From: Blastopirellula marina DSM 3645 | Lineage (GTDB): Bacteria; Planctomycetota; Planctomycetia; Pirellulales; Pirellulaceae | Length of the DNA: 64,000 bases | NCBI RefSeq assembly: GCF_000153105.1 | Contig: NZ_CH672377.1 | Coordinates: forward strand, 26,546-90,545 | Reading direction: 5' to 3' | In this document: positions 20,039-27,003 of the stretch, one piece after another | Numbering within the stretch: position 1 is the stretch's first letter | Layout: the number at the start of each line of letters is the position of its first letter | The notes under the pieces: generated by a model | Told to the model about the DNA's origin: nothing | The model's database searches: none | What the model saw: the letters and a program-made list of their open reading frames with translations, nothing else | Position numbers and translations under genes: made by a program

Positions 20039-20117
20039 TTCGTCAGAGTTCTTCCCGTTAAAGGTAGGTCACTCCGAGCGTTGCTCTGACGAAAAGTCTG
20101 ATGTCGTCGTCAGAGTT
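20038..20117. repeat. Inverted/direct repeat cluster upstream of the integrase remnant
   Basis: The 11-bp inverted repeat TTTCGTCAGAG (20038-20048) and CTCTGACGAAA (20084-20094) is followed by a third CGTCAGAGTT (20108-20117) in the same orientation as the first. The first arm overlaps the ATG of the integrase-arm frame. Such an arrangement suits an operator or recombinase/excisionase arm sites; that is inference. Confidence 0.55.
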
Positions 20118-20178
20118 GCTGAAAAGCGGTCTCTAGATCAGATTCGTAACTTGCTAGTTACCAACAACTTAGAAAAAG

Positions 20179-20220
20179 TGGAGCTGATGAGATTCGAACT
20201 CACGACCTCTGCATTGCGAA
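20179..20220. repeat. Left attachment site (duplicate of tRNA-Ala 3' half)
   Basis: Forty-two bases identical to 22639-22680. They correspond on the minus strand to the anticodon loop, T arm and acceptor 3' strand of tRNA-Ala. Sequence diverges immediately at both edges (20178 and 20221), and the 5' half of a tRNA is absent, so this is an att site and not a tRNA gene. Confidence 0.88.
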
Positions 20221-20347
20221 GGTACCGAACTACACGAAAAACAGCGATATTGTCAATCGTAACGCATTTACAACACTAGAGTTACGACAATTCCAACTTG
20301 GTACCATATCAGCCGCAAAATGGGTACCAGATACCTTTTGCGGTACC
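20221..20347. promoter_or_regulatory. Cluster of four GGTACC sites next to left att site
   Basis: GGTACC occurs at 20221-20226, 20300-20305, 20323-20328 and 20342-20347, with similar flanks (TTGGTACCAT, GGGTACCAG, GCGGTACCAT). A matching pair lies inside the other end of the island. Position and symmetry suggest arm-type recombinase-binding sites; function is inferred only. Confidence 0.45.
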
Positions 20348-20385
20348 ATTTGCAGGCGTATTCCTCTTCGTCAGGCTGGCGTTTT

Positions 20386-20625
20386 TTAAGCGAACGACGT
20401 CTTTTCCGGCCCAGAGAGCCTATCTACCTCTCCGCTAGAGTGGCTTTTATTGGCGAACAACGCTACCGGCCGATCGATACGAACGTAGCAGAAATCGCCA
20501 CCCTCAATCTTCGTCCACAATATCTCCAGGGAAATTACGCGGGCAAGCCTCGACACGCAATATCGAACGTCCTGCAAGAGAGCATCTCGCCCCTCTCTAA
20601 AAACGGCTACGTCCACATCCGCCAA
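20386..20625 (-). CDS. Doubtful small protein inside the island
   Basis: A 79-residue minus-strand frame starting at TTG 20625. It is preceded in frame by a few more codons without an ATG. The translation (ADVDVAVFREGRDALLQDV, VISLEILWTKIEGGDFCYV) alternates hydrophobic and charged residues like a folded domain, and it is more protein-like than the opposite-strand frame of 113 residues at 20320-20661. I recognise no family and see no ribosome-binding site. It may be a fragment of a larger gene lost during island decay. The region from 20221 to 20710 otherwise holds only the GGTACC cluster and presumably the promoter of the cargo gene. Confidence 0.22.
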   Translation of the reverse strand: MADVDVAVFREGRDALLQDVRYCVSRLARVISLEILWTKIEGGDFCYVRIDRPVALFANKSHSSGEVDRLSGPEKTSFA

Positions 20626-20710
20626 TCCATGCCCTTTGTAGTCACGGCATCAGCAACGTAAACTAACAGGGCTACTAACTCATTGTTTATATAGCCTCAT
20701 CCTGAACTAC

Positions 20711-22051
20711 GTGAGCTACATCATGCCGACGGATACACACAGCAAATCGGACGCTATCCGCGATTTTCTCTCCCAGAACCCTAACGCTACAAGTGCAGAA
20801 GTCGTAACCGCACTAAGAGAAAAGGGCATAGAAGTTACCCCCGGACATGTGGCGACCGTGAAGAACAGAGCGGCAAAGTCTGAACCGAAAAAATCCAAAT
20901 CCAAGACGACAGACAAACCACCAAAGACGAAGACAAAATCCAAAAGAAGCGAAAAGACCTCGACCGAGCCAGAGTCGACAGGCCCCCAAGAAAAGACACC
21001 AAGGCCATATCACGAACGGCCATATCCGCAGAAGACGCTAGAAGATGCTCTAAGAGTCCCACAATCCATCAAAGATTTAAACGGCGGCAACCCCTGGGCA
21101 ACGAAAGACCTCGCCGACGCATTGGGATACACCAATCTCCGCACTCCAACATTTATACAGCTAATGCGTGCAGCGAAAGATTATGGACTAATCAATGGAA
21201 CGAATCGATCGACAGAGATTGAACTCGCCCAACTCGGACGCGACATCGTTTATCCAGACAGCGAAGCACAAGAACGACAACTCAAGATCAATTCGTTTTT
21301 TAACATTGATGTGTTCAAAAAGGTCTACGACCATTACGGAAGCAGCAATTCTTTTCCTGAACAGCGGTACCTAAGCAGCACTCTTGAGAAAAGCTTCGGA
21401 CTCTCACCCGAACTACACAATGAGTTCATCGAACTCATCAAGCAAAACTGCAAGTACCTTGGCATCGAGGACGGACTGAAAAACGCGGGCTACAAACAAG
21501 ATCACAAGTCCACGAAAAGAAGTGAAGTCCGATCAATCGGAAAAGAGGAAGGAAACTTCGATCGAACCGCATTCGTGATAATGCCATTCTCAGAAAAGGG
21601 ACAAGTCGACCGACCTCATGGATTTTTCAACGAATTACTTGTACGCCTGATTACCCCAGCGGCAAACAATGCAGGATTTGCCGTCAAAACCGCCGACCAG
21701 AAGGGCAGCGACATAATTCAGTCTACCATCATAAATCAACTCCTTCAGGCCGATTTGGTCATTGCAGACATTACCGACCACAACCCGAATGTCCTCTTCG
21801 AGTTAGGAATTCGGATCGCAAAGGAAAAGCCAGTAGCCTTGATTCGAGCCGAGGGAACAGGACGAGTTTTTGACGTTGACAACCTCATGCGAGTAACCGA
21901 TTACAACGCAAATCTCTGGACATCGACCGTTGCCCACGACCTGCCCAAACTCACAGAGCACATTAAAGGAGCATGGGACCACAGAGACACCTATGCTACC
22001 TACATGGAAATCCTTACACAGCATGTATCTCTAATAGAAAAGCCTGCTTAG
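20711..22051 (+). CDS. Island cargo: HTH-like / winged-helix-like / nucleoside-deoxyribosyltransferase-TIR-like protein
   Basis: A 446-residue three-part protein; codon use and base composition are visibly more AT-rich than the flanking chromosomal genes. Residues about 8-55 (SKSDAIRDFLSQNPNATSAE, VVTALREKGIEVTPGHVATV) look like a small DNA-binding helix-turn-helix domain seen in other planctomycete proteins. Residues 56-100 are a Lys/Ser/Thr/Pro linker. Residues about 105-255 are helical and winged-helix-like (PWATKDLADALGYTN, FFNIDVFKKVYDHYG). Residues 286-420 form a Rossmann-like domain with FVIMPF, ADLVIADITDHNPNVLFELG and KEKPVALI. The Glu in FELG (E364) aligns with the catalytic Glu of nucleoside 2-deoxyribosyltransferases (GTxxExG-type motif). 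The start may be ATG 20711 or 20723. Relatives of this fold act as NAD- or nucleotide-cleaving effectors, so an abortive-infection role is plausible but unproven. Confidence 0.8.
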   Translation: MSYIMPTDTHSKSDAIRDFLSQNPNATSAEVVTALREKGIEVTPGHVATVKNRAAKSEPKKSKSKTTDKPPKTKTKSKRSEKTSTEPESTGPQEKTPRPYHERPYPQKTLEDALRVPQSIKDLNGGNPWATKDLADALGYTNLRTPTFIQLMRAAKDYGLINGTNRSTEIELAQLGRDIVYPDSEAQERQLKINSFFNIDVFKKVYDHYGSSNSFPEQRYLSSTLEKSFGLSPELHNEFIELIKQNCKYLGIEDGLKNAGYKQDHKSTKRSEVRSIGKEEGNFDRTAFVIMPFSEKGQVDRPHGFFNELLVRLITPAANNAGFAVKTADQKGSDIIQSTIINQLLQADLVIADITDHNPNVLFELGIRIAKEKPVALIRAEGTGRVFDVDNLMRVTDYNANLWTSTVAHDLPKLTEHIKGAWDHRDTYATYMEILTQHVSLIEKPA

Positions 22052-22178
22052 CTTGATTTCAAATCTAGAGTAACCAGGCGTCCCCTTCGCCTCTCGGCTT
22101 TTCTGGAGGAGCAGTAGCCCCCTCTTCGCCGTCTTGCCGGTATTCGCGACCATCGAAAAGGTAGCGGGCTTCTTCGAG

Positions 22179-22469
22179 TCAGCCGCGGCGGTGAAGTCGA
22201 AGCTCGCCTCCAGAGTCAACGAATCTCCGACGCTTCGGCGTATCGCCTCCTTCGGCAATCTTCTCCATACGGGAGCGAACTCGCTGTCTCGCAATATCCC
22301 AAGGAGAGAGGGAAGCGGCGTCTAGCTCCGCCTTCTTTTCCTTCCACGCCGCGAGACAGCGAGCGTAGCTAGATTCTTTCGTTTCGTCCGACTGGAGAGG
22401 GAAGTAATAGACCTTCCCCCGGTACTTCTTTCGCCAGCGGCGGCTCCCGTCCTTCATCCACGAGAGCAT
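22179..22469 (-). pseudogene. Truncated integrase arm domain on the tRNA side of the island
   Basis: A 96-residue frame starting MLSWMKDGSRRWRKKYRGKV, then YYFPLQSDETKESSYARCLAAWKEKKAELD. The R-W-x-KKYRGKVYYF and CLAAWKEKKAELD pattern is that of N-terminal arm-binding regions of planctomycete site-specific recombinases. The frame ends after RRRFVDSGGELRLHRRG, and neither it nor the other frames down to the cargo gene shows the core or R-H-R-Y catalytic motifs. It starts 170 bp from the tRNA and reads into the island, the expected layout of an island integrase. It is therefore best read as the decayed integrase of this island. It converges with the cargo gene. Confidence 0.5.
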
Positions 22470-22524
22470 TTACCGACCGTGATAAATCATCCCCACTTCG
22501 GCGACTCCATAAAAAAAGATCGCT

Positions 22525-22544
22525 GGTACCGATTTTTGGTACCA
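22525..22544. promoter_or_regulatory. Pair of GGTACC sites near right att site
   Basis: Two GGTACC sites (22525-22530 and 22539-22544) in the context CTGGTACCGATTTTTGGTAC, 95-115 bp from the tRNA 3' end. They mirror the four-site cluster at 20221-20347 and lie just upstream of the integrase-arm frame. They are proposed arm-type sites. Confidence 0.42.
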
Positions 22545-22638
22545 ACGATCTTAGATTATCGCCGAATCGGTATCAAACCGCTTTGCGGTCGTCACCGAAG
22601 GACTTGACCTAAATCCTTGAAAACAAGGAGTTTAGCGA

Positions 22639-22711
22639 TGGAGCTGATGAGATTCGAACTCACGACCTCTGCATTGCGAACGCAGCGCTCTCCCAGCTGA
22701 GCTACAGCCCC
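22639..22711 (-). tRNA. tRNA-Ala (anticodon CGC)
   Basis: A 73-nt gene without encoded CCA folds as a full cloverleaf. The acceptor arm GGGGCTG pairs with CAGCTCC and includes the G3.U70 pair that identifies alanine tRNAs. The D arm is GCTC...GAGC, the anticodon loop TTCGCAA gives CGC (reads GCG), and the T arm is GTGAG-TTCGAAT-CTCAT. The discriminator base is A. Its 3' half doubles as the attachment site of the adjoining island, and integration left the gene intact. Confidence 0.96.
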
Positions 22712-22839
22712 AAACTTATTGCAGGATTTTAGTGGGTCGCCGTTTGGCTGTCTAGGTCCCACGGTGGTTAGACGGGGGAACTGCACAGACAGTTCGCGCT
22801 GGCGGTTGGGACAATCGGTATGGCCCGCAAAATCTGCGG

Positions 22840-24264
22840 TTAGCGGATGCCCAGGCTAGCCGCATTGGCTTTGATTTGGGCTTTTCTTCCTAGCTTGTCG
22901 GTGATCGCGTCCCAATCTTGGGCCGCTTTTTCCAGCGTCGGTTGGGGGTCGGCCTGGTCGTTCAAGATGGCTCCCATGCTGGTGTTCAAAACCTGTAGGT
23001 ATTGGTCGACGCCGGGCAGGTTGAAGCTGATCGCTTCGTTCGAGCTGAGCTCGATCGCCATCGCTTCGCCGTAGGCGTTGGCCGTCTCCGACGATACGCG
23101 GCTGTCGACCCACTGCGATACGCCGGCTAGATTTCCGTTGCGATAGACCATCGTCGCTTCGCTCGCGGGCGAAACCTGCGTCGCCGACTCTAAGGCCGAG
23201 AGCAAGATCAGCCCCAGCGCGGCGTCACGCAAACTAGGGCTGCTCTTCGAGACCGAGCCGATCCGGCCGCCAACGGTTAAAAGCGGGACCGTCGCCGGGC
23301 GATCCCCGCGACGCTGCTCCCATGATTCGGTCAACTGATTCCAATAGGCGACGGCGCCGGGGATCGGAGCAAAGTCAGGCGTAAAATCGAGCTTCCCCTG
23401 CGACGCATCCGACTTGTGCGGCAACCAGCCGATCGCCAGCGCTGATTTGCCGGCCAGGAACTGCTCGCCCACTTCGGCAGGCGTCAACGATTGCAACTCG
23501 GCTGGAATCGTCGCCGCGATGCGACGCAAATCCTCCGCACCTTTGACAAACGACGGTTGCCCGATCATCGCTTCGCCAGACGCGAGGCCAAACAGCACGG
23601 CGTAGTTGCTTGGATTCTTCGCGTAGGCGGCCGAACGAGCCAGCAACAGCTTCCCGCGCCAGTCGCTGGCCAATGGCTCTAACGTCGGCGAATCAAATGT
23701 CTTTTCGTCGCCGGTGCAAAATCGGCTGCCGGCGATCCGCTCGACGCAGGCTTGATACTCGCCCCACGTCTCCGGCAGCGTCAGTTCCAATTCTTCCAGC
23801 ACTTCAGGACGAAACATCAGCACCAGCGTCGGGGAGCCAAACGGAACGGCGACGGCGGCGCCTTTCCATTGCAGCTCTGACTGGCGAACCGCCGGAAAGA
23901 TATCGTCGACCTCCAGCGCTTCGTTGTTTAGCAGCGAGTCTGGCAGCGTTTCGATCCACTCGCGGCGCATCATTTCGCCCAACAGCGCCGGCGGATAGAT
24001 CACCGCGTCGGCGCCGATTTTGTCCTCTTTGAGCAGATCCGCCGTCGTCGCTTGCGACAGCTCGAGCGGGCGTTCTTCGCGTGCTTTCCATTCACGTTCG
24101 ATCGCTTCGGCAAGCGGGGGATCATCCAACACCAGCAGTTTGAACGGTCCGGAGGGGCGTTTTTCTTCCACCACGGGAGGCTTCGCCTGCGGGCAACCCA
24201 GCGAGCAGACCAACGTGACCAATAGCAACGCGAAACTGCAGAAGCGACTCATGGGGCGACGCAT
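22840..24264 (-). CDS. Orphan extracellular solute-binding lipoprotein
   Basis: Periplasmic substrate-binding protein of the ABC-transporter family 1 (sugar-type) fold. From ATG 24264 the product starts MRRPMSRFCSFALLLVTLVC and reaches a candidate lipobox cysteine in SLGCPQAKP; ATG 24252 is an equally good start. The longer open frame up to 24732 reads through the divergent promoter region and is rejected. Binding-protein features include AVAVPFGSPTLVLMFRPEVL, LPETWGEYQACVERI, GKSALAIGWLPHKS and DRPATVPLLTVGGRIGSVSK. No permease or ATPase gene is nearby. It is divergent from xylB, 222 bp away, so a sugar or polyol ligand is possible. Confidence 0.78.
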   Translation of the reverse strand: MRRPMSRFCSFALLLVTLVCSLGCPQAKPPVVEEKRPSGPFKLLVLDDPPLAEAIEREWKAREERPLELSQATTADLLKEDKIGADAVIYPPALLGEMMRREWIETLPDSLLNNEALEVDDIFPAVRQSELQWKGAAVAVPFGSPTLVLMFRPEVLEELELTLPETWGEYQACVERIAGSRFCTGDEKTFDSPTLEPLASDWRGKLLLARSAAYAKNPSNYAVLFGLASGEAMIGQPSFVKGAEDLRRIAATIPAELQSLTPAEVGEQFLAGKSALAIGWLPHKSDASQGKLDFTPDFAPIPGAVAYWNQLTESWEQRRGDRPATVPLLTVGGRIGSVSKSSPSLRDAALGLILLSALESATQVSPASEATMVYRNGNLAGVSQWVDSRVSSETANAYGEAMAIELSSNEAISFNLPGVDQYLQVLNTSMGAILNDQADPQPTLEKAAQDWDAITDKLGRKAQIKANAASLGIR

Positions 24265-24486
24265 GCATAAGAGAAGTGCTCGAATAGTCCAGACTTCATC
24301 GTAGTCGGCCTGTTCCCCATGGGTCAAAGGGTCAGACTCACCCAGCGCCGGGTATCGGCCTACTTTTTGGCGAACTTCACGAAAAAGAAAAGTTTCTGGC
24401 GCCGTTGGTGGCAAGCCAAAAATGAGCCACAATAGGCGATTCTCATTCATCGCAGCTTCGCAACGCCCCGCACCCAAGGAATCCCC

Positions 24487-26013
24487 GTGAGCATTTATTT
24501 GGGAATCGATATCGGCACCTCTGGCACCAAGACCATCGCCATTCGTGAAGGGGGCGAAATCCTGGCCGAGTCGAGCGCCACCTACCCGCTGCATCATCCC
24601 AAACCGATGTGGAGCGAGCAGGATCCAGACGATTGGTGGAGCGCCGTCGTCAAAACGGTGCGCCGCGTCGTCAAAGAATCGAAGGCGCGACCGGGCGAAG
24701 TCAAAGCGATTGGGCTCTCGGGCCAAATGCATGGCTCGGTCTTCTTAGACAAGCAAGACCAGGTGATTCGCCCTGCTCTGCTGTGGAATGATCAGCGCAC
24801 CGCCCAGGAATGCGCCGAGATCGAACAACGCGCCGGCGGGCGAGCCAAGTTGATCAAGATGGTCGCCAATCCGGCGCTGACCGGCTTTACGGCGCCCAAG
24901 ATCTTGTGGCTGCGCAATAATGAGCCGCGCAATTTCGCTCGCCTGGCGAAAGTGCTGCTGCCGAAAGATGACGTGCGACGGCGATTGACCGGCGAGTACG
25001 CGACCGAAGTGAGCGACGCCAGCGGCATGCTGTTGTTGGATGTGGCGAAACGCGCCTGGTCAAAACCGCTCCTCTCGAAATTGGAACTCGACGAATCGTT
25101 GCTCGGCACGGTTTATGAATCCGAAGAAGTCACCGGCACGCTCACGGCCGAAGCGGCCAAATTGCTCGGCCTAACGACCGATTGCGTGGTGGTCGGCGGC
25201 GCCGGCGACTGCGCCGCTAATGCGGTGGGCAACGGCGTGGTCAAGCAAGGGATTTTGGCCAGTTCGCTGGGAACCTCTGGCGTGATGTTCGTCCATAGCG
25301 ATGAAGTTGCGATCGATCCGGAAGGGCGACTGCACACCTTCTGTCATGCCGTGCGCGGCAAATGGCACATGATGGGAGTCACCCTCTGCGCCGCCGGCAC
25401 GCTCGAATGGTTCGTGCAACGACTCTGCGCCGATCTGCGTTCAGGCCGGGGCAAGCAAGATCCGTACTCGGTGCTGACCGCCGAGGCGCTGGATACTTCG
25501 CCCGGCAGCGAAGGGCTCTTTACGCTCCCCTATCTCGCCGGCGAGCGGACCCCGCATGCGGACCCCAATGCCCGCGGCTGTTTTATCGGCTTGACGTTGC
25601 GTCACACGCGAGGGCATCTGACCCGCTCGATCATGGAAGGGGTCGCCTACTCGCTGCGTGACAGCCTCGAGATTATCTCGGACCTGGGAGTTCCGGTTCG
25701 TCAAATTCGGGCCGGCGGCGGCGGGGCCAAAAGCGCCCTCTGGCGCCAGATTCAAGCCGACGTGTTTGGCAAGAAAGTGGTCACCATCAACGCCGAGCAA
25801 GGGCCTGCCTACGGCGTGGCGCTGTTGGCCGCGACCGGGGCCGGCGCCTACAAGAATATCCAGGAAGCCTGCGCGGCGACGATCCAGGTCGTTCATGAAA
25901 CGGCCGTCGATCGCAAAGCGGCCAAGATTTACAACGAGGCGTTTCCGGTATATCAAGGACTGTATCAATCGCTGAAAAACGACTTCCAGCGAATTTCGGA
26001 ACTGAGCCAATAG
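24487..26013 (+). CDS. xylB: Xylulokinase
   Basis: FGGY-family kinase phosphorylating D-xylulose with ATP, feeding the pentose phosphate pathway; cytoplasmic. The N-terminal phosphate-binding loop is [13 protein letters not shown] (residues 6-18). Next come the sugar-binding segment [14 protein letters not shown] (about 77-90) with the MHG typical of XylB, and [15 protein letters not shown]. The ATPase half has [26 protein letters not shown], and the C-terminal FGGY signature near [16 protein letters not shown] and [16 protein letters not shown]. At 508 residues it has the family length. The ornithine-cyclodeaminase-family gene follows after 30 bp. No xylose isomerase is in the window. Confidence 0.95.
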   Translation: MSIYLGIDIGTSGTKTIAIREGGEILAESSATYPLHHPKPMWSEQDPDDWWSAVVKTVRRVVKESKARPGEVKAIGLSGQMHGSVFLDKQDQVIRPALLWNDQRTAQECAEIEQRAGGRAKLIKMVANPALTGFTAPKILWLRNNEPRNFARLAKVLLPKDDVRRRLTGEYATEVSDASGMLLLDVAKRAWSKPLLSKLELDESLLGTVYESEEVTGTLTAEAAKLLGLTTDCVVVGGAGDCAANAVGNGVVKQGILASSLGTSGVMFVHSDEVAIDPEGRLHTFCHAVRGKWHMMGVTLCAAGTLEWFVQRLCADLRSGRGKQDPYSVLTAEALDTSPGSEGLFTLPYLAGERTPHADPNARGCFIGLTLRHTRGHLTRSIMEGVAYSLRDSLEIISDLGVPVRQIRAGGGGAKSALWRQIQADVFGKKVVTINAEQGPAYGVALLAATGAGAYKNIQEACAATIQVVHETAVDRKAAKIYNEAFPVYQGLYQSLKNDFQRISELSQ

Positions 26014-26043
26014 CCCCTGCCGTGCGCAGCGAAGGAGAGCCAG

Positions 26044-27003
26044 ATGACGCCTCGGTTTTATCGCGAATCGGAAGTCTCCCAGGTCTTGGACATGTCGACC
26101 GCCGTGGAAGTGGTCGACGAATGTCTGAGGCAGCTCGCGATCGGCGGCGCCGAGAATGTCCCGCGTCATCGTTCGCGAACCTCCGGCTTCGTGCTTCATT
26201 CGATGAGTGCGACCGCCGGCTATTTGAACGTCGCCGGCTGGAAGCAATACGCGACGACGGCATCCGGCGCTCGGTTTCACGTGGGGCTGTACGACTGCGA
26301 ACGCGGACGGATGAAAGCGCTGATCGAAGCGGATCGCCTGGGACAGATGCGGACCGGCGCGGTGACCGGCGTCGCCGCGCGCTATCTAGCGCACGGCCCG
26401 ATCACGCAGCTCGGCTTGTTCGGCTCTGGCTGGCAAGCCGAGTCGCAGTTGGAAGCGATCAAAGCAGTCCATCCGCTCTCGCGCGTCTTCGTCTACTCGC
26501 GCGACGAGGCGCGTCGTCAATCGTTCGCGGCGCGGATGAGCGAAGAGCTGCAGATCGAGATCATCCCGGTTCATGACCCGCGCGAAGCGGTCGAAGACTT
26601 GCCGCTGATCATCACGGCGACCGCCAGCAAGACGCCGGTCTTTGACGGCACGCTGCTGTCCGAAGGAGCGCTGGTCTGCGCAATGGGGAGCAACTGGCTG
26701 CAAAAAGCGGAGCTCGACGTCAACGCGGTTCGTCTGGCGGACAATATCGTTTGCGACTCGCTGGAAGCCTGCAAACTGGAAGCAGGCGATTTTGTCGCCG
26801 CGCAAGAGAAAGGCTATTTCGACTGGGACAAACCGGTCGAATTGGGCGCCGTCGTGGCCAATCTTGCGGTCGGTCGCAACAACAAAGATAGCGTGGTGAT
26901 CTTCAAATCGGTCGGCCTGGCGATCGAAGACGTCGCGCTGGCCGAAAAATTCTATCAACGCGCCATGACAAATCCGGGCCTCGGCGTTTCTTTACCGCTT
27001 TGA
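26044..27003 (+). CDS. Ornithine cyclodeaminase/mu-crystallin family protein
   Basis: NAD(P)-dependent enzyme of the OCD/alanine dehydrogenase/mu-crystallin family. Such enzymes act on amino or imino acids; the exact substrate cannot be assigned. The 319 residues begin RFYRESEVSQVLDMSTAVEV. They contain the substrate-binding region GGAENVPRHRSR, MKALIEADRLGQMRTGAVTG (conserved R-T-A/G in the active site), the Rossmann motif LGLFGSGWQAESQLEA, and ITATASKTPVFDGTLL followed by GSNWLQKAELD. It probably forms an operon with xylB. Its 3' end overlaps the 3' end of the opposing LysM gene by 12 bp. Confidence 0.9.
   Translation: MTPRFYRESEVSQVLDMSTAVEVVDECLRQLAIGGAENVPRHRSRTSGFVLHSMSATAGYLNVAGWKQYATTASGARFHVGLYDCERGRMKALIEADRLGQMRTGAVTGVAARYLAHGPITQLGLFGSGWQAESQLEAIKAVHPLSRVFVYSRDEARRQSFAARMSEELQIEIIPVHDPREAVEDLPLIITATASKTPVFDGTLLSEGALVCAMGSNWLQKAELDVNAVRLADNIVCDSLEACKLEAGDFVAAQEKGYFDWDKPVELGAVVANLAVGRNNKDSVVIFKSVGLAIEDVALAEKFYQRAMTNPGLGVSLPL

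Larger units (their letters stand above)
20179..22680. mobile_element. 2.46-kb genomic island integrated at tRNA-Ala
   Basis: Two identical 42-bp sequences, 20179-20220 and 22639-22680, lie exactly 2460 bp apart. The right copy is the 3' half (anticodon loop to discriminator base) of an intact tRNA-Ala gene and the left copy is an orphan duplicate. This is the footprint of tyrosine-recombinase integration into a tRNA 3' end. Inside are clustered GGTACC sites near both ends, one substantial cargo gene (20711-22051) and a truncated integrase-arm frame (22179-22469) on the tRNA side, where the integrase of such islands usually starts. No complete integrase remains, so the island is presumably immobile or mobilised in trans. 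Confidence 0.85.

Noticed and set aside
20179..20220. Second tRNA-Ala gene
   Set aside because: Only the 3' half is present; no D arm or 5' acceptor strand follows at 20221, so it is an attachment-site duplicate.
22031..22294. 87-residue minus-strand frame at the end of the island cargo gene
   Set aside because: Out of frame with the integrase-arm sequence and overlapping the cargo stop; no recognisable motif.
24265..24732. N-terminal extension of the solute-binding protein
   Set aside because: It would place the lipoprotein signal in the middle of the protein and cover the divergent xylB promoter region.
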